From contig CAXXLS010000002.1 of assembly GCA_963677135.2 (NCBI GenBank), positions 186,001 to 250,000 on the forward strand: 64,000 nucleotides of DNA. Reading direction: 5' to 3'. The notes below the pieces were generated by a model that saw only the letters and a program-made list of their open reading frames with translations, searched no databases and was not told the DNA's origin. Source of the stretch: Seleniibacterium sp963677135 (GTDB lineage: Bacteria > Desulfobacterota > Desulfuromonadia > Desulfuromonadales > Geopsychrobacteraceae). A program made the translations under genes and the position numbers. Shown piece by piece: positions 43,586 to 52,481 of the stretch (within the stretch, counting starts at the first letter, position 1; each line of letters starts with the position of its first letter).

Positions 43586-43707
43586 GGGGGTGTGTGGGCT
43601 GGGGAAAAAGACCCTGTCCGGGTTTGACATTTGCAGGTTTTAATTCATAATTGAGGTGTCCTCCGGGTTTCGAGCCGGAACCTGCCTGCCATGCCGGGGA
43701 ATACCAG

Positions 43708-46700
43708 ATGACGATCCCAAGGGGAATGCAAACGATCCTGTGCGCCTGCCTGCTGCTGATCTGCTGCAGCGGTGCCGGTTTTGCCGCGGTTCAGCAGGTT
43801 ATTCTGCAATTGCCCTGGCACCATCAGTTTCAGTTTGCCGGTTATTATATGGCCCTGGAAAAAGGCTTTTTTCATGAGGCCGACCTTGAGGTCGAGATTC
43901 GTGACATCGATCAGGGGGGGAATCCGGTTGAGGATGTCTGCTCGGGACGGGCCGATTTCGGGGTGTCCGGAACCGGGCTGCTGGTTGAATACAGTCAGGG
44001 GAAACCGGTGGTGGCCGTTGCGGCCATTTTTCAGGAGGCCCCGACTATCTTTATCTCCCTGTCCTCGTCGGGGATTCGCAGGCCGGCAGATTTTGCCGGC
44101 AGAAAAGTAATGCTCTCCCCCGGTTATCAGAGTCTTCCACTGCTGGCCCTGCTCCAGCAGGAACGCCTGCGTGACAAGATTCAACGGATTCCCACCAGCT
44201 TCAGTTACACGTCGCTGCTGAACGATGAAACCGATGTCTTCAACGGTTATCGCAGTAATGAGCCTTATCTCCTGGAATCTCAGGGCTACCGGATCGAAAT
44301 CATCGATCCGCGGGACTACGGGATCCATTTTTATGGCGACATCCTGTTCAGCTCGAAGACTTTTCTTAAGAATTATCCCCGGACGGTGGAAAATTTCAGG
44401 GCCGCCAGCATCCGTGGCTGGGAATACGCCCTCGATCACGTCGAGGAAACCATCGCGCTGATCCGTGCCAAGTACCAGCCCGACAAAAGCGCGGACAGCC
44501 TTCGCTATGAGGCCGAAGTCGTGGGTGACGTTATTCATGCCGGACATGGCGGAATCGGCCACATGGATCTCGGCCGCTGGGCCCAGATCACTCATCACCT
44601 GATTGCCATTGGCGAGGTTCCCGGAAGTTTCTACCTTAAGGATGAGTTTGTCTACCGGCCACCGGAAGAACTCGACTGGTCCGCAATGCGGCCCTACCTG
44701 GTTTCGTTGGGCGTCATTGTTCTGGGCCTGATCGGGTTTCTGGTACTGCTGTCACGGGCCAATTACCGGGTAAAGAGAGCGCTGGAGCGGTTGGAAACAA
44801 GTGAAGAACGCTATCGGCAGCTGGTCGACCGGGTGCCCGGCCTGATCTACACTTTTTCTCTGCAGGACGGCGGGGTGTGCTATTCGCCAGATATCCAAGC
44901 GGTCCTGGGCTATACGGTTGAGGACCTGCTGCAAGAGCCGCGACTCTGGTACAACTCCATCCATCCGGATGATCGTGTCAGGCTGGACAGTCTGTTCGGA
45001 ACGCTGCAGGCCGATGAAACCCATGAGCTCGAATATCGCATTCAGAACAGCAAGGGGGAATGGCTCTGGTTTTCCGATCGCTTTGTCAGCCGCCGCGAGA
45101 ATGGCGGTCTGGCGGTTGATGGGGTGGCGGTCGATATAACCGACAAGAAACAGCTGGAGCAGAAACAGCTTCAGCTTGATCAGCTCCTCAAGGACGCTCT
45201 GGATGCTGTTTCTGACGGTGTGTGGGATTGGCGCCTGGCGAGCAATGAACTGATCCTGGATACCAACAGCAAGGACCTGTTCGGTATTCCGGGAGATCAG
45301 GAGCCAACAGTGGCGGATATCTTCCGCCTGGTGAACGAGGAGGACCTGCCCGGTTTTGTTGCCAATATCGAAGCCCACCTCGAGGATGCCGTCGGTGCTG
45401 TCGATCACATCTTCGGCATTCGCCGGGAGGACGGTTCCCGTGTCTGGCTGCGGGGACGCGGGCGGGTTATCGATCGCGATACCTTCGGTCAGCCGCTGCG
45501 CATGATCGGCACCTTTGTTGATGTCACCATGCGCAAACTCGCCGAGCAGGAACGCCTGGAAAGTGAGGCCAGATTCCGCATGCTCATCGAGCAGATCAGC
45601 CGTATTGCGATCCAGGGCTACGACGAACGGCGGCGGATTATTTTCTGGAACAAGGCGAGTGAAGAGCTTTACGGATACAGTGAAACGGAAGCCCTCGGTC
45701 GCCAGCTGGAAGACCTGATTGTCCCCCAGAAAATGCGGCCCCAAGTGATCCGTGAGGTGACCCGCTGGCTTGAAGAGGGGGTTCCGATACCGGCCGGGGA
45801 GCTGTTGCTGATGGATAAAAACGGTCACGAGATTCCGGTGTTCTCCTCCCATATCATGTATCAGACCACCACCGGCAGGGAACTCTATTGTGTGGACGTC
45901 GATATGCGACCGATCAAAGACGCCGAGAAGAAACGCCTGGAGCTGGAAGAACAGCTGCGGCAGGTATACAAGATGGAAGCGATCGGAACCATGGCCGGGG
46001 GGATTGCTCACGACTTTAACAACAGCCTGGCGATCATTCTCGGCAACGTCGAGCTATCCCTGGTAAAGATTTCTGCCGACAGCCCCGTCAAGGCGTACCT
46101 GGAGAACGCCAAAACGACCATTCTGCGGACCAAGGAGTTGGTTCAGAAGATCCTCATCTACAGTCGTCAGGGGGTGCAGAACCGGGGGACTCTCAACTTT
46201 TCAGCACATCTTGACGAGCTGGTCGGGATTCTGCGCGCCACGATTCCGACGACGATAAAGGTCCTTCTGACTGTTGCCGAAAGCGCCAGGACCATCAGGA
46301 TTTCCGCCGATCCGACCCAGTTGCAGCAGATTCTCATCAACCTGTGCAATAACGCCGTGCAGGCGATGCAGGAAAAAGGAACGCTGGATATCTCCCTGGT
46401 CCGGGTGGCGCTGCAGGAAGAGGACCTGCCGGCAGGGAAAAGCCTGGTCCCGGGGAGCTATGCGTGCCTGAGTGTCTCCGATGATGGATGCGGAATTCAA
46501 CCTGAGGTTCTGGATAGAATCTTCGACCCGTTTTTCACTACCAAGGAGGTCGGCAAGGGGACCGGTATGGGGTTGTCCGTGGTCCAGGGGATTGTCGAAA
46601 GTCACGAAGGCTTTGTTGTGGCGGAGAGCCAGCCGGGGCGGGGGGCGACATTCAAGGTCTATTTCAGAGAACTCGCTGAGGAGACGGTGGAAGAAGAGTC

Positions 46701-47103
46701 GTCATGGGTGATGGAAGAGGATCTGCCTTGCGGTAACGAACGCCTGCTTCTGGTTGATGATGAAGAGGCCTTGCTGGATATCTGCAAGCAGATTCTTGAA
46801 GAGCATGGCTACCAGGTGACGGCCGTCGCCGGGGGCCGGGAGGCGCTTGACCTGTTTCTGAGCGATCCCGGGGCGATTGACCTGGTGGTGACAGACCAGA
46901 CCATGCCGGATATGACCGGGAAGGAACTGGCGGCCGAACTGTTAACCATACGCCCTGACTTGCCGGTGATCCTTGCCAGTGGCTACAGTTCCATGGTCAA
47001 TGAACAGGCTGCCCGTGCCAGTGGGATCATGGCCTATTTTGAAAAACCGATCGACTTGTCGGACCTGGTCAGGACAGTGCGTCACGTCCTTGACGAGACC
47101 TAG
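43708..47103 (+). CDS. Hybrid sensor histidine kinase with NMT1/THI5-like periplasmic sensor, PAS domains and receiver
   Basis: 1131 residues, ATG at 43708. Signal peptide, then an NMT1/THI5 (ABC binding-protein type) domain of about 300 residues: LQLPWHHQFQFAGYYMALEK, GFFHEADLEVEIRD, VEDVCSGRADFGVSGTGLL. One membrane helix near 340-360 (LVSLGVIVLGLIGFLVLLS). Then three PAS units, each introduced by ERYRQLVDRVPG, LKDALDAVSDGVWDWRL or FRMLIEQISRIAIQG. HisKA with GGIAHDFNNSLAIILGN (phospho-His), HATPase_c with NLCNNAVQAM and DDGCGI, and a C-terminal receiver (LLLVDDEEALL, phospho-Asp in VVTDQTMPDM). Senses a small periplasmic ligand. Divergent from fumarate reductase, its possible target. No cognate DNA-binding regulator nearby. 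Confidence 0.92.
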   Translation: MTIPRGMQTILCACLLLICCSGAGFAAVQQVILQLPWHHQFQFAGYYMALEKGFFHEADLEVEIRDIDQGGNPVEDVCSGRADFGVSGTGLLVEYSQGKPVVAVAAIFQEAPTIFISLSSSGIRRPADFAGRKVMLSPGYQSLPLLALLQQERLRDKIQRIPTSFSYTSLLNDETDVFNGYRSNEPYLLESQGYRIEIIDPRDYGIHFYGDILFSSKTFLKNYPRTVENFRAASIRGWEYALDHVEETIALIRAKYQPDKSADSLRYEAEVVGDVIHAGHGGIGHMDLGRWAQITHHLIAIGEVPGSFYLKDEFVYRPPEELDWSAMRPYLVSLGVIVLGLIGFLVLLSRANYRVKRALERLETSEERYRQLVDRVPGLIYTFSLQDGGVCYSPDIQAVLGYTVEDLLQEPRLWYNSIHPDDRVRLDSLFGTLQADETHELEYRIQNSKGEWLWFSDRFVSRRENGGLAVDGVAVDITDKKQLEQKQLQLDQLLKDALDAVSDGVWDWRLASNELILDTNSKDLFGIPGDQEPTVADIFRLVNEEDLPGFVANIEAHLEDAVGAVDHIFGIRREDGSRVWLRGRGRVIDRDTFGQPLRMIGTFVDVTMRKLAEQERLESEARFRMLIEQISRIAIQGYDERRRIIFWNKASEELYGYSETEALGRQLEDLIVPQKMRPQVIREVTRWLEEGVPIPAGELLLMDKNGHEIPVFSSHIMYQTTTGRELYCVDVDMRPIKDAEKKRLELEEQLRQVYKMEAIGTMAGGIAHDFNNSLAIILGNVELSLVKISADSPVKAYLENAKTTILRTKELVQKILIYSRQGVQNRGTLNFSAHLDELVGILRATIPTTIKVLLTVAESARTIRISADPTQLQQILINLCNNAVQAMQEKGTLDISLVRVALQEEDLPAGKSLVPGSYACLSVSDDGCGIQPEVLDRIFDPFFTTKEVGKGTGMGLSVVQGIVESHEGFVVAESQPGRGATFKVYFRELAEETVEEESSWVMEEDLPCGNERLLLVDDEEALLDICKQILEEHGYQVTAVAGGREALDLFLSDPGAIDLVVTDQTMPDMTGKELAAELLTIRPDLPVILASGYSSMVNEQAARASGIMAYFEKPIDLSDLVRTVRHVLDET

Positions 47104-47228
47104 CCCACGGGTGTTTTGGTCAAATTTGCAAGGCGGCTTTCGGTGCCGGTCCAGAATTTTTTCCTGCTGTCCGATTTTATTTGACGGGCGTTTCCTTTAG
47201 CGGGGAAAATCAGCTATGATCAGACGCT

Positions 47229-48083
47229 ATGCTAGCTTCTCACCTGATCTCCTTTAATAATCAGAACCGCAAGCTGATCCTGGTTTTATGCGGCAGTTCT
47301 CTGCTGTGGAGCCTGTTCGTCATGCTGGCCTGGTGGAGCGGTCGATCCGTTTCCATTACCCCGCTCTGGGGGTGGCTCTGGGCCGTCGTGCAGCTTTACG
47401 CTGCGGCCCAGGTCATGGTGCCGGCCCTGTTGCTCACGCCGGAATCGCGGAGTCGATTGTTTTATTTTTTCTGGGTTGTCGTCCTGGTCCTGATGAACCT
47501 GGTTCTGCGTCGTATCGCCCCGGAAGGGGGTTGGTCCGTTCCTGTGGAGGCTCTGAAGTCCGGTCTGCTCCTTCTGTCCGGGACGGTGGTTGGAATTGTC
47601 CTGGCCCGCTATATCAACCGGCTCTGGGAGCTTATACCCGTCTGTATCGTCATGTCCCTGGCCGATTTTTCCAGCTGGCTGGCCGGTCCGACGGCCCGGT
47701 TTGCCGAGCAGATTTCCGCTTATTACCAAACTCCCGAAGGGCCGGCGCCGCTGATTGATATGGCTCTGGTCAAACTGGCTTTTCCCGGCGGAGAAGTGCT
47801 GTTCCCGGTTTTCGGAATTTCGGACTGGGTGATGGTGGTTTTTTTTGCCGGCGTCGCCAGGCAGTTTGACATGAACGAAAATCTTATCGGCCGGGCAGTG
47901 CTGCCGCAAGGCTCCCTGCGGTCCTCTCTGGGGCGCTATCTGCCGGTACCTGTTGTCGTCCTTTGCGGGATTTTGATTCTCGCTCAGGCCAGTGGTCGGT
48001 TCATTCCCGTTCTGCCGTTTCTGGCTGGTCTTATGATCTTCTGGTATGCTGGCATGCTGGTTTATCGCAGACGCTCGCAGTGA
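47229..48083 (+). CDS. Multi-pass membrane protein, possibly presenilin-like (GxGD) protease
   Basis: 284 residues, about eight to nine hydrophobic helices, no homologue named with certainty. One helix carries Asp146 (CIVMSLADFSSWLAGPT); a second carries Asp199 in FPVFGISDWVMVVFFAGVA; the C-terminal helix region has IPVLPFLAGLMIF. The pair of membrane Asp about 53 residues apart, a GxSD block and a C-terminal PxLPFL block recall the YD / GxGD / PAL pattern of presenilin and signal-peptide-peptidase homologues. This is a structural guess. The ribosome site is weak. Forty-four bases precede the next gene, a co-directional esterase. Confidence 0.6.
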   Translation: MLASHLISFNNQNRKLILVLCGSSLLWSLFVMLAWWSGRSVSITPLWGWLWAVVQLYAAAQVMVPALLLTPESRSRLFYFFWVVVLVLMNLVLRRIAPEGGWSVPVEALKSGLLLLSGTVVGIVLARYINRLWELIPVCIVMSLADFSSWLAGPTARFAEQISAYYQTPEGPAPLIDMALVKLAFPGGEVLFPVFGISDWVMVVFFAGVARQFDMNENLIGRAVLPQGSLRSSLGRYLPVPVVVLCGILILAQASGRFIPVLPFLAGLMIFWYAGMLVYRRRSQ

Positions 48084-48127
48084 AAACCGTCCTGATCCGC
48101 TGTTGCTTCATCTTTCATGGTTAAACA

Positions 48128-49060
48128 ATGAATAAAGAAAAATTTCTGAAGGCCTTCCTGAATGCTCCTCCGCTGCCGGTTGAGGAGATCGACAAAGCCC
48201 GCCGCATTATGAACGACAAGACGGCCAGGGCGGTGAAAGTCCCTTATGCCGGAACCGTTGACGATGTCATCGCCGAAACCGGGGAACTGGAAACCAGGGT
48301 CAGGATCTACGTGCCTGAAGGCCGCGGACCCTTTCCGGCTATTCTGTACATGCACGGCGGCGGTTTCTGTGTGGGCAGCCCCGATCTCTCGGAAAACACC
48401 TGCCGGATCATATCCGCTGCCGCTGGTGCGGTCCTGGTCAGTGTTGATTACGGGCTGGCGCCGGAGCATAAATTCCCCTATGCCCTGGAGCAGTGCTACC
48501 AGACCGCGTTATGGATGCTGGACAATGATATCCCTCTGAACATCAGGGCGGATCGCCTGGCGATTGCCGGCGACAGTGCCGGGGGAAACCTGGCTGCGGG
48601 ACTCTGTCTGCTGGCGAGGCAGCGCCAGGATTTCAGGCCGGTTCATCAGTTGCTGATCTGCCCTTTGCTTGATTATTCCACTGAGCATGCCGAAAAAATC
48701 CGCGGATTCAAAGAGGTGACCCTGTCGGATCGCAACAGCCGTATTTTTCGCGATTATTACCTGAACGACCCGAGTGAAGTCAGTCATCCCCTGGTAAGTC
48801 CGCTGCTGATCGAAGATTTTTCCGGCCTGCCGTCGGCGACCATTGTGACCGCGGAGCTGGATCCCCTGGCGGCAGAGGCTCAGGAGTTCGCAAAGAAACT
48901 GAAACAGGCCGGGATTTCCGTGACGCTGCATCACTATGAAGGCATGGTTCATGATTTCGTTCTTTTTGTCGGCCCGCTGGAGGGTGCCGCGGAAGCTGCC
49001 GAGCTGCTGGGCAAAGAGCTTTCCCGGGTTTTTCATGAGGAAGGGCAGCCGGTGTCCTGA
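48128..49060 (+). CDS. Alpha/beta hydrolase, hormone-sensitive-lipase-type esterase
   Basis: 310 residues. Oxyanion-hole motif MHGGGFCVGSPDL, VSVDYGLAPEHKFPY, nucleophile elbow AGDSAGGNLAAGL (Ser), catalytic Asp in TAELDPLAAEA and His in EGMVHDFVLF. Hydrolyses carboxyl esters, in the cytoplasm because no signal peptide is present. Follows the membrane protein gene on the same strand. Substrate unknown. Confidence 0.9.
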   Translation: MNKEKFLKAFLNAPPLPVEEIDKARRIMNDKTARAVKVPYAGTVDDVIAETGELETRVRIYVPEGRGPFPAILYMHGGGFCVGSPDLSENTCRIISAAAGAVLVSVDYGLAPEHKFPYALEQCYQTALWMLDNDIPLNIRADRLAIAGDSAGGNLAAGLCLLARQRQDFRPVHQLLICPLLDYSTEHAEKIRGFKEVTLSDRNSRIFRDYYLNDPSEVSHPLVSPLLIEDFSGLPSATIVTAELDPLAAEAQEFAKKLKQAGISVTLHHYEGMVHDFVLFVGPLEGAAEAAELLGKELSRVFHEEGQPVS

Positions 49061-49114
49061 CCGCAAAGGGCCAGGTTTCCAAAATCCAGGTCGCCGTGCA
49101 GCCCAGAATGACCA

Positions 49115-49468
49115 TCAGCCGCGTCGGCGGCAGAGGCTGAGAATCAGCTCCGTTTCACTTTGCCGGCCCAGGGTTTCCAGGGCTTCGATGGCCGTCTGAG
49201 CATTCTCCTTGGGGGTTCCAGTCAGGTAGGCGAATAAAAACGCTGCCAGTTCGGCCCGTGCCGCAGCCTGTTTTTCCTGCGGCGTGCGCTTTTTCCCGGC
49301 GGCCAGCCAAAGTTCGGCGGAACGTTGCTGGTGATGACTGATGGCGGCGCTGGCCAGGGCCAGGCGCTCGACAAGAGGAGCCTCGTCTTCGGTTTTAAAG
49401 GCGGGGAGCATGTCGTCGGAAAAATCGTCCTGAATCAGCTCGACCAGGCGAAGGATCTTGTTTTTCAC
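49115..49468 (-). CDS. Hypothetical helical protein
   Basis: 117 residues starting at a GTG (49468) with GAGG five bases upstream. All-helical in appearance: LRLVELIQDDFSDDMLPAF, LVERLALASAAISHHQQRSA, QAAARAELAAFLFAYLTG, IEALETLGRQSETELILSL. No known domain recognised. It lies seven bases after the YheU-family gene, so the two form an operon. Confidence 0.65.
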   Translation of the reverse strand: MKNKILRLVELIQDDFSDDMLPAFKTEDEAPLVERLALASAAISHHQQRSAELWLAAGKKRTPQEKQAAARAELAAFLFAYLTGTPKENAQTAIEALETLGRQSETELILSLCRRRG

Positions 49469-49475
49469 GGTTTCC

Positions 49476-49724
49476 TCAAATGCGTTCAGGGCAGGGGACC
49501 AGGTTGGCTGTCTGCAGGTTCAGATCAAAGACGATTTTTACCCGGCCTGCTTCAAGCTGTTTAAACACCTGGTGGACCTTGTCGGCCAGGGTGCAGCCGA
49601 CTTCATCCCAGTCGGATCCGTCGCGGGTGACAAATTCCTCGATCAGGCGTTGCAGGGTCTCGGGGGGAAGCTCCCGGAACGGAATGTCGATCCCGTTCTG
49701 CGGGGTGTGGCTGTCCGGATTCAT
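49476..49724 (-). CDS. yheU: YheU family protein (UPF0270)
   Basis: 82 residues. IPFRELPPETLQRLIEEFVTRDGSD aligns with the YheU pattern IPWQELAPETLDNLIESFVLREGTD, and LADKVHQVFKQLEAGRVKIVFD matches its second half. Known only as a small conserved protein of unknown function, common in gamma-proteobacteria. First gene of a two-gene operon with the helical hypothetical protein. Confidence 0.85.
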   Translation of the reverse strand: MNPDSHTPQNGIDIPFRELPPETLQRLIEEFVTRDGSDWDEVGCTLADKVHQVFKQLEAGRVKIVFDLNLQTANLVPCPERI

Positions 49725-49946
49725 AGAAGATCTTTTCTGTGTTGTTTCAATGCCGAAATTTGTTTAGTGTCCTACTTGGCAATCCTGACCGGGCAGGCGG
49801 CTCCGATGTGTCGAGATGACCATGTCCCCGGTATGTGAAGTTTTTCTGATATTGCCGGATTGATTATACTGAAAGCGCGGATACCTGTCGAAGGCGACAC
49901 GTCTTTTTTTGCTTCTTAACAATGCCATACCAGAAAAGGGAAGAGA

Positions 49947-50402
49947 GTGCGACAATTTTTTAATACCTGTATCGCTATCGAAAAAACCATCGGCACGATT
50001 TACCGGCACCTGGCCGAGTCAGTTTCTTGTGATTCGGAACTTAGATCCATCTGGCAGAAAATGGCGAAAGAAGAAGATCAGCATGCCCTGGATCTCGGGT
50101 TCGCGGCCCGCCTGCCGGGAGACGGCAATTTTCAACCGAAAGCCGACATCATGGCAAAGCTCGTGCGCATGCACGATTTCGCCAAGCAGGCTCTGGAACG
50201 GGCACAATCAGGTCTGCTGTCTCCACGGTCTGCCGTCGAGCTGTCCCTGCAGCTTGAGAATGAATTTCTGGCCATCCATATCGCTTCCGCGGTCGAATTT
50301 AAGAACGAAAGTATCGGCAGAATGTTTGCGGCCATCGTTCGTGGCGATGAAGAACACTGCCGCGCGATCCGCGATTATCACGCGCGCACCTACGGTGAAT
50401 AA
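49947..50402 (+). CDS. Ferritin-like diiron protein (rubrerythrin type without rubredoxin domain)
   Basis: 151 residues, GTG start at 49947 behind GGGAAGAGA. A four-helix bundle with diiron-type ligands: Glu12 in IAIEKTIGTIYRHLAE, EExxH in MAKEEDQHALDLG, Glu in LQLENEFLAIHIAS, and DEEHCRAIRDYH. It lacks the C-terminal rubredoxin Cys found in full rubrerythrin. May have peroxidase or iron-handling roles under oxidative stress. A CCCACG/CGTGGG hairpin follows at 50404-50426. Confidence 0.82.
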   Translation: MRQFFNTCIAIEKTIGTIYRHLAESVSCDSELRSIWQKMAKEEDQHALDLGFAARLPGDGNFQPKADIMAKLVRMHDFAKQALERAQSGLLSPRSAVELSLQLENEFLAIHIASAVEFKNESIGRMFAAIVRGDEEHCRAIRDYHARTYGE

Positions 50403-50551
50403 ACCCACGTCAGACGAGAGCGTGGGCGATCATTGTTTGGAACAATAATGAAAATAAATTTCAAAATCGTCTTGTCTTTTTTTCCGGCCTGAATGATACT
50501 TCAAATGCCTCGCTTAAACGAACAACGCACTGCGTTTGAAGGAGAAGGTTC

Positions 50552-50860
50552 ATGTCAGAGAATTCACGTCTGGGAATTTCCATCAAGTATGAAAGCCGGA
50601 CCATTTTTCGAAATGTTCAGCCGATTGAAGATATTATCACTGAGTTCGACAGCAAGAAAATCAAGTATGTATCCATCAATCCGGAGGTCATGAGATATGG
50701 GAACTGGGATATCATTGTCGCCTTTGACAGGGACGACAGTTATCGGCTTTATTGCGAAGGTAAAATTCAGCTCGATCCGGGCTGGCTGGCGGCCGACCGG
50801 CAGCAGTCACTGAAGGTCAACCCCCTGAAAGCGTCCAAGCGCGCTCACGCCAAAAAATGA
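50552..50860 (+). CDS. Hypothetical protein
   Basis: 102 residues; GAAGGAGAAGG in front of the ATG supports the start. Mixed alpha/beta look: LGISIKYESRTIFRNVQPIE, IKYVSINPEVMRYGNWDIIV, FDRDDSYRLYCEG, then a basic tail KASKRAHAKK. No signal peptide and no recognised domain. Standing alone before a small-protein unit. Function unknown. Confidence 0.65.
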   Translation: MSENSRLGISIKYESRTIFRNVQPIEDIITEFDSKKIKYVSINPEVMRYGNWDIIVAFDRDDSYRLYCEGKIQLDPGWLAADRQQSLKVNPLKASKRAHAKK

Positions 50861-50958
50861 GGAACTTTCGACGGCAACAGCTGCGATCATCCCGCCTGGC
50901 CGGTGGATTGAACCGTCCCTTCTGGGTGCCGGGGATTTTCCGTTGTGCGCCTATGCAA

Positions 50959-50987
50959 TTGACAGAAAATTGGGATAACTATACAAT
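50959..50987 (+). promoter_or_regulatory. Sigma-70-like promoter of the 38-aa gene
   Basis: TTGACA, 17 bases, TACAAT. GCAATTG and CAATTGC copies (50956-50962 and 50983-50989) flank it as an inverted pair, which could be an operator. Confidence 0.7.
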
Positions 50988-51042
50988 TGCAATATATGAA
51001 TAGATGGGTTAGTGGTTTTATGTTCGAACAGAGGTTATGCGT

Positions 51043-51159
51043 ATGAGAGTTGTCAATCAGAAAACAAAATCCAGAATAGCGATCGGCTCGCTGTGGGTTG
51101 GAGAGCAGTTTTACAAGTTTATCAAACGGCTGCGTCCCGATCTGATCGACTACAGGTAA
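51043..51159 (+). CDS. Small basic protein (38 aa)
   Basis: ATG at 51043 with AGAGG nine bases upstream (an ATG at 51037 is the alternative). The product reads MRVVNQKTKSRIAIGSLWVG then EQFYKFIKRLRPDLIDYR: basic, with a possible amphipathic helix. A good promoter (50959-50987) and a strong terminator (51230-51258) enclose it as a single-gene unit. No homologue recognised. It was missed by length filters, but the unit structure makes it likely real. Confidence 0.6.
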   Translation: MRVVNQKTKSRIAIGSLWVGEQFYKFIKRLRPDLIDYR

Positions 51160-51229
51160 TGGTCCGCGACCCAAACTGAGGACTGTTACGGTTATCGCTT
51201 TAAGGTATCAATGCGACCAGAATCGTGGT

Positions 51230-51258
51230 AAGAGCCGGGGTATGCCCCGGCTCTTTTC
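51230..51258 (+). terminator. Strong terminator of the small-protein unit
   Basis: AAGAGCCGGGG, loop TATG, CCCCGGCTCTT followed by TTCTTTTTC. Confidence 0.9.
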
Positions 51259-51319
51259 TTTTTCGGCAGCCGACACAAGCATTCACACCGGCCCCTGAAT
51301 ATTTCAGGGTCCGGCATGT

Positions 51320-52081
51320 TTACACGACGATGGTATCCCCGGCATGAAAGACGGTTACCGGCAGCCTGTCACTCATATGTTCCAGGGTGGGAAAGTCGAT
51401 GCAGTGCATGGGATAGAAGAATTCCATGTTCTTGTGCTCGAACCAGGCGATTGTTTCCTGCACGGTTATTCGGTCGTCATCAAAAAGATGCATGCCTCCG
51501 ATAACCCCTCTGAGGGGTTGGCCCGTCACGTTTTCCGCCTGCATGCAGATATTTGCAATTCCGGAATGTGAGCAACCCGTCATGACGATACAGCCCTGGT
51601 CGGTACGCAGGGCAAGGGCGGAATCTTCCCTCATGGGATCATCCTTGTGACAGCCCTTTTCAAAGGATGTCCGGCGTGCTATCTCGCCCAGAAAAAAGAT
51701 GCCGTCTCCGATCTCGACAGGCTTTGCCGAGAGTTCGAAGGTATAGCGTTCAGTCAGCAACTTTTCCAGTTCCGGGGGGACTTTCGAAAGAAGTTCCGGG
51801 TGAGCGTACAGTTTCGTTCCTGCGGGCGGTTCGAAAAATTCGAGCCCATCGGCGTGATCCCAGTGATGATGAGACAGGCTGACGGCGGTGACCTTGCTCA
51901 GATCCGCCTTCATATGGCGGGCATTGTCCAGAAACAAACCGGAAGGGCCGGCATCGAGAAGGATGTGATGGTTCCGCCAATGGATATAGAGACTGATTCC
52001 CCATTCCGCCCGGCAGGTCCGGGCGTGTTCCCGCCCCACCGTATTTTCCATTAAAACCTCTATGGTCAGAGAGCCTTCCAT
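51320..52081 (-). CDS. MBL-fold metallohydrolase (dihydropterin-ribofuranosyl-aminobenzene-phosphate synthase-like)
   Basis: 253 residues, ATG at 52081 with GGAGAAAATAT upstream; the frame to 52141 lacks a ribosome site. MBL motif VSLSHHHWDHADGLEFF, then VMTGCSHSGIANICMQA, VIGGMHLF and a final His in YPMHCIDFPT. This TGCSHSG block marks the subfamily related to archaeal 7,8-dihydropterin-6-yl-methyl-4-(ribofuranosyl)aminobenzene 5'-phosphate synthase; bacterial members have no settled function. Single gene. Confidence 0.87.
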   Translation of the reverse strand: MEGSLTIEVLMENTVGREHARTCRAEWGISLYIHWRNHHILLDAGPSGLFLDNARHMKADLSKVTAVSLSHHHWDHADGLEFFEPPAGTKLYAHPELLSKVPPELEKLLTERYTFELSAKPVEIGDGIFFLGEIARRTSFEKGCHKDDPMREDSALALRTDQGCIVMTGCSHSGIANICMQAENVTGQPLRGVIGGMHLFDDDRITVQETIAWFEHKNMEFFYPMHCIDFPTLEHMSDRLPVTVFHAGDTIVV

Positions 52082-52481
52082 ATATTTTCTCCATGAGTGT
52101 TGGGGGGTGACCTGAATCGGTAAACGGCAGGCAGCTGTCATGCCTGCGACGGCGCACTGGCACCTCTTTTTCCATATCTCGTTTTCGCTTCAGGTCTCAA
52201 ACAAACGCTGCGAGATGTTTGCTGCGCAAGGAGTGCAACACGCGTCAGCGGGGTCTTTCACGACCAGTAGTATATTATATTCACGGTAAAAAGTGTGGTT
52301 TATTTGCGGGGTGTTTTCGCCAATCGGCCGTCGGTCAATTCAACTGTCCGGGTTGCAGGTGGCAGAGGCCTTTTGCAAGGAGATGCTTATGCGCCATTGT
52401 TGATCGCCGGGTCCCGTCTTGTCCGCCCGATGATCTCCGCTACAATTAATAAAAGCGAATCTTCCCGCGAAAGGGGGTTTT
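52082..52481. other. Intergenic region without recognised gene
   Basis: 400 bases between divergent genes. AT-rich near 52268-52300 (AGTAGTATATTATATTCACGG), a possible promoter for the cDPGS-like gene. No convincing frame, repeat or RNA element. Confidence 0.45.

Noticed and set aside
44752..46011. 419-codon open frame on the minus strand
   Set aside because: Antisense to the PAS/kinase region of the hybrid histidine kinase.
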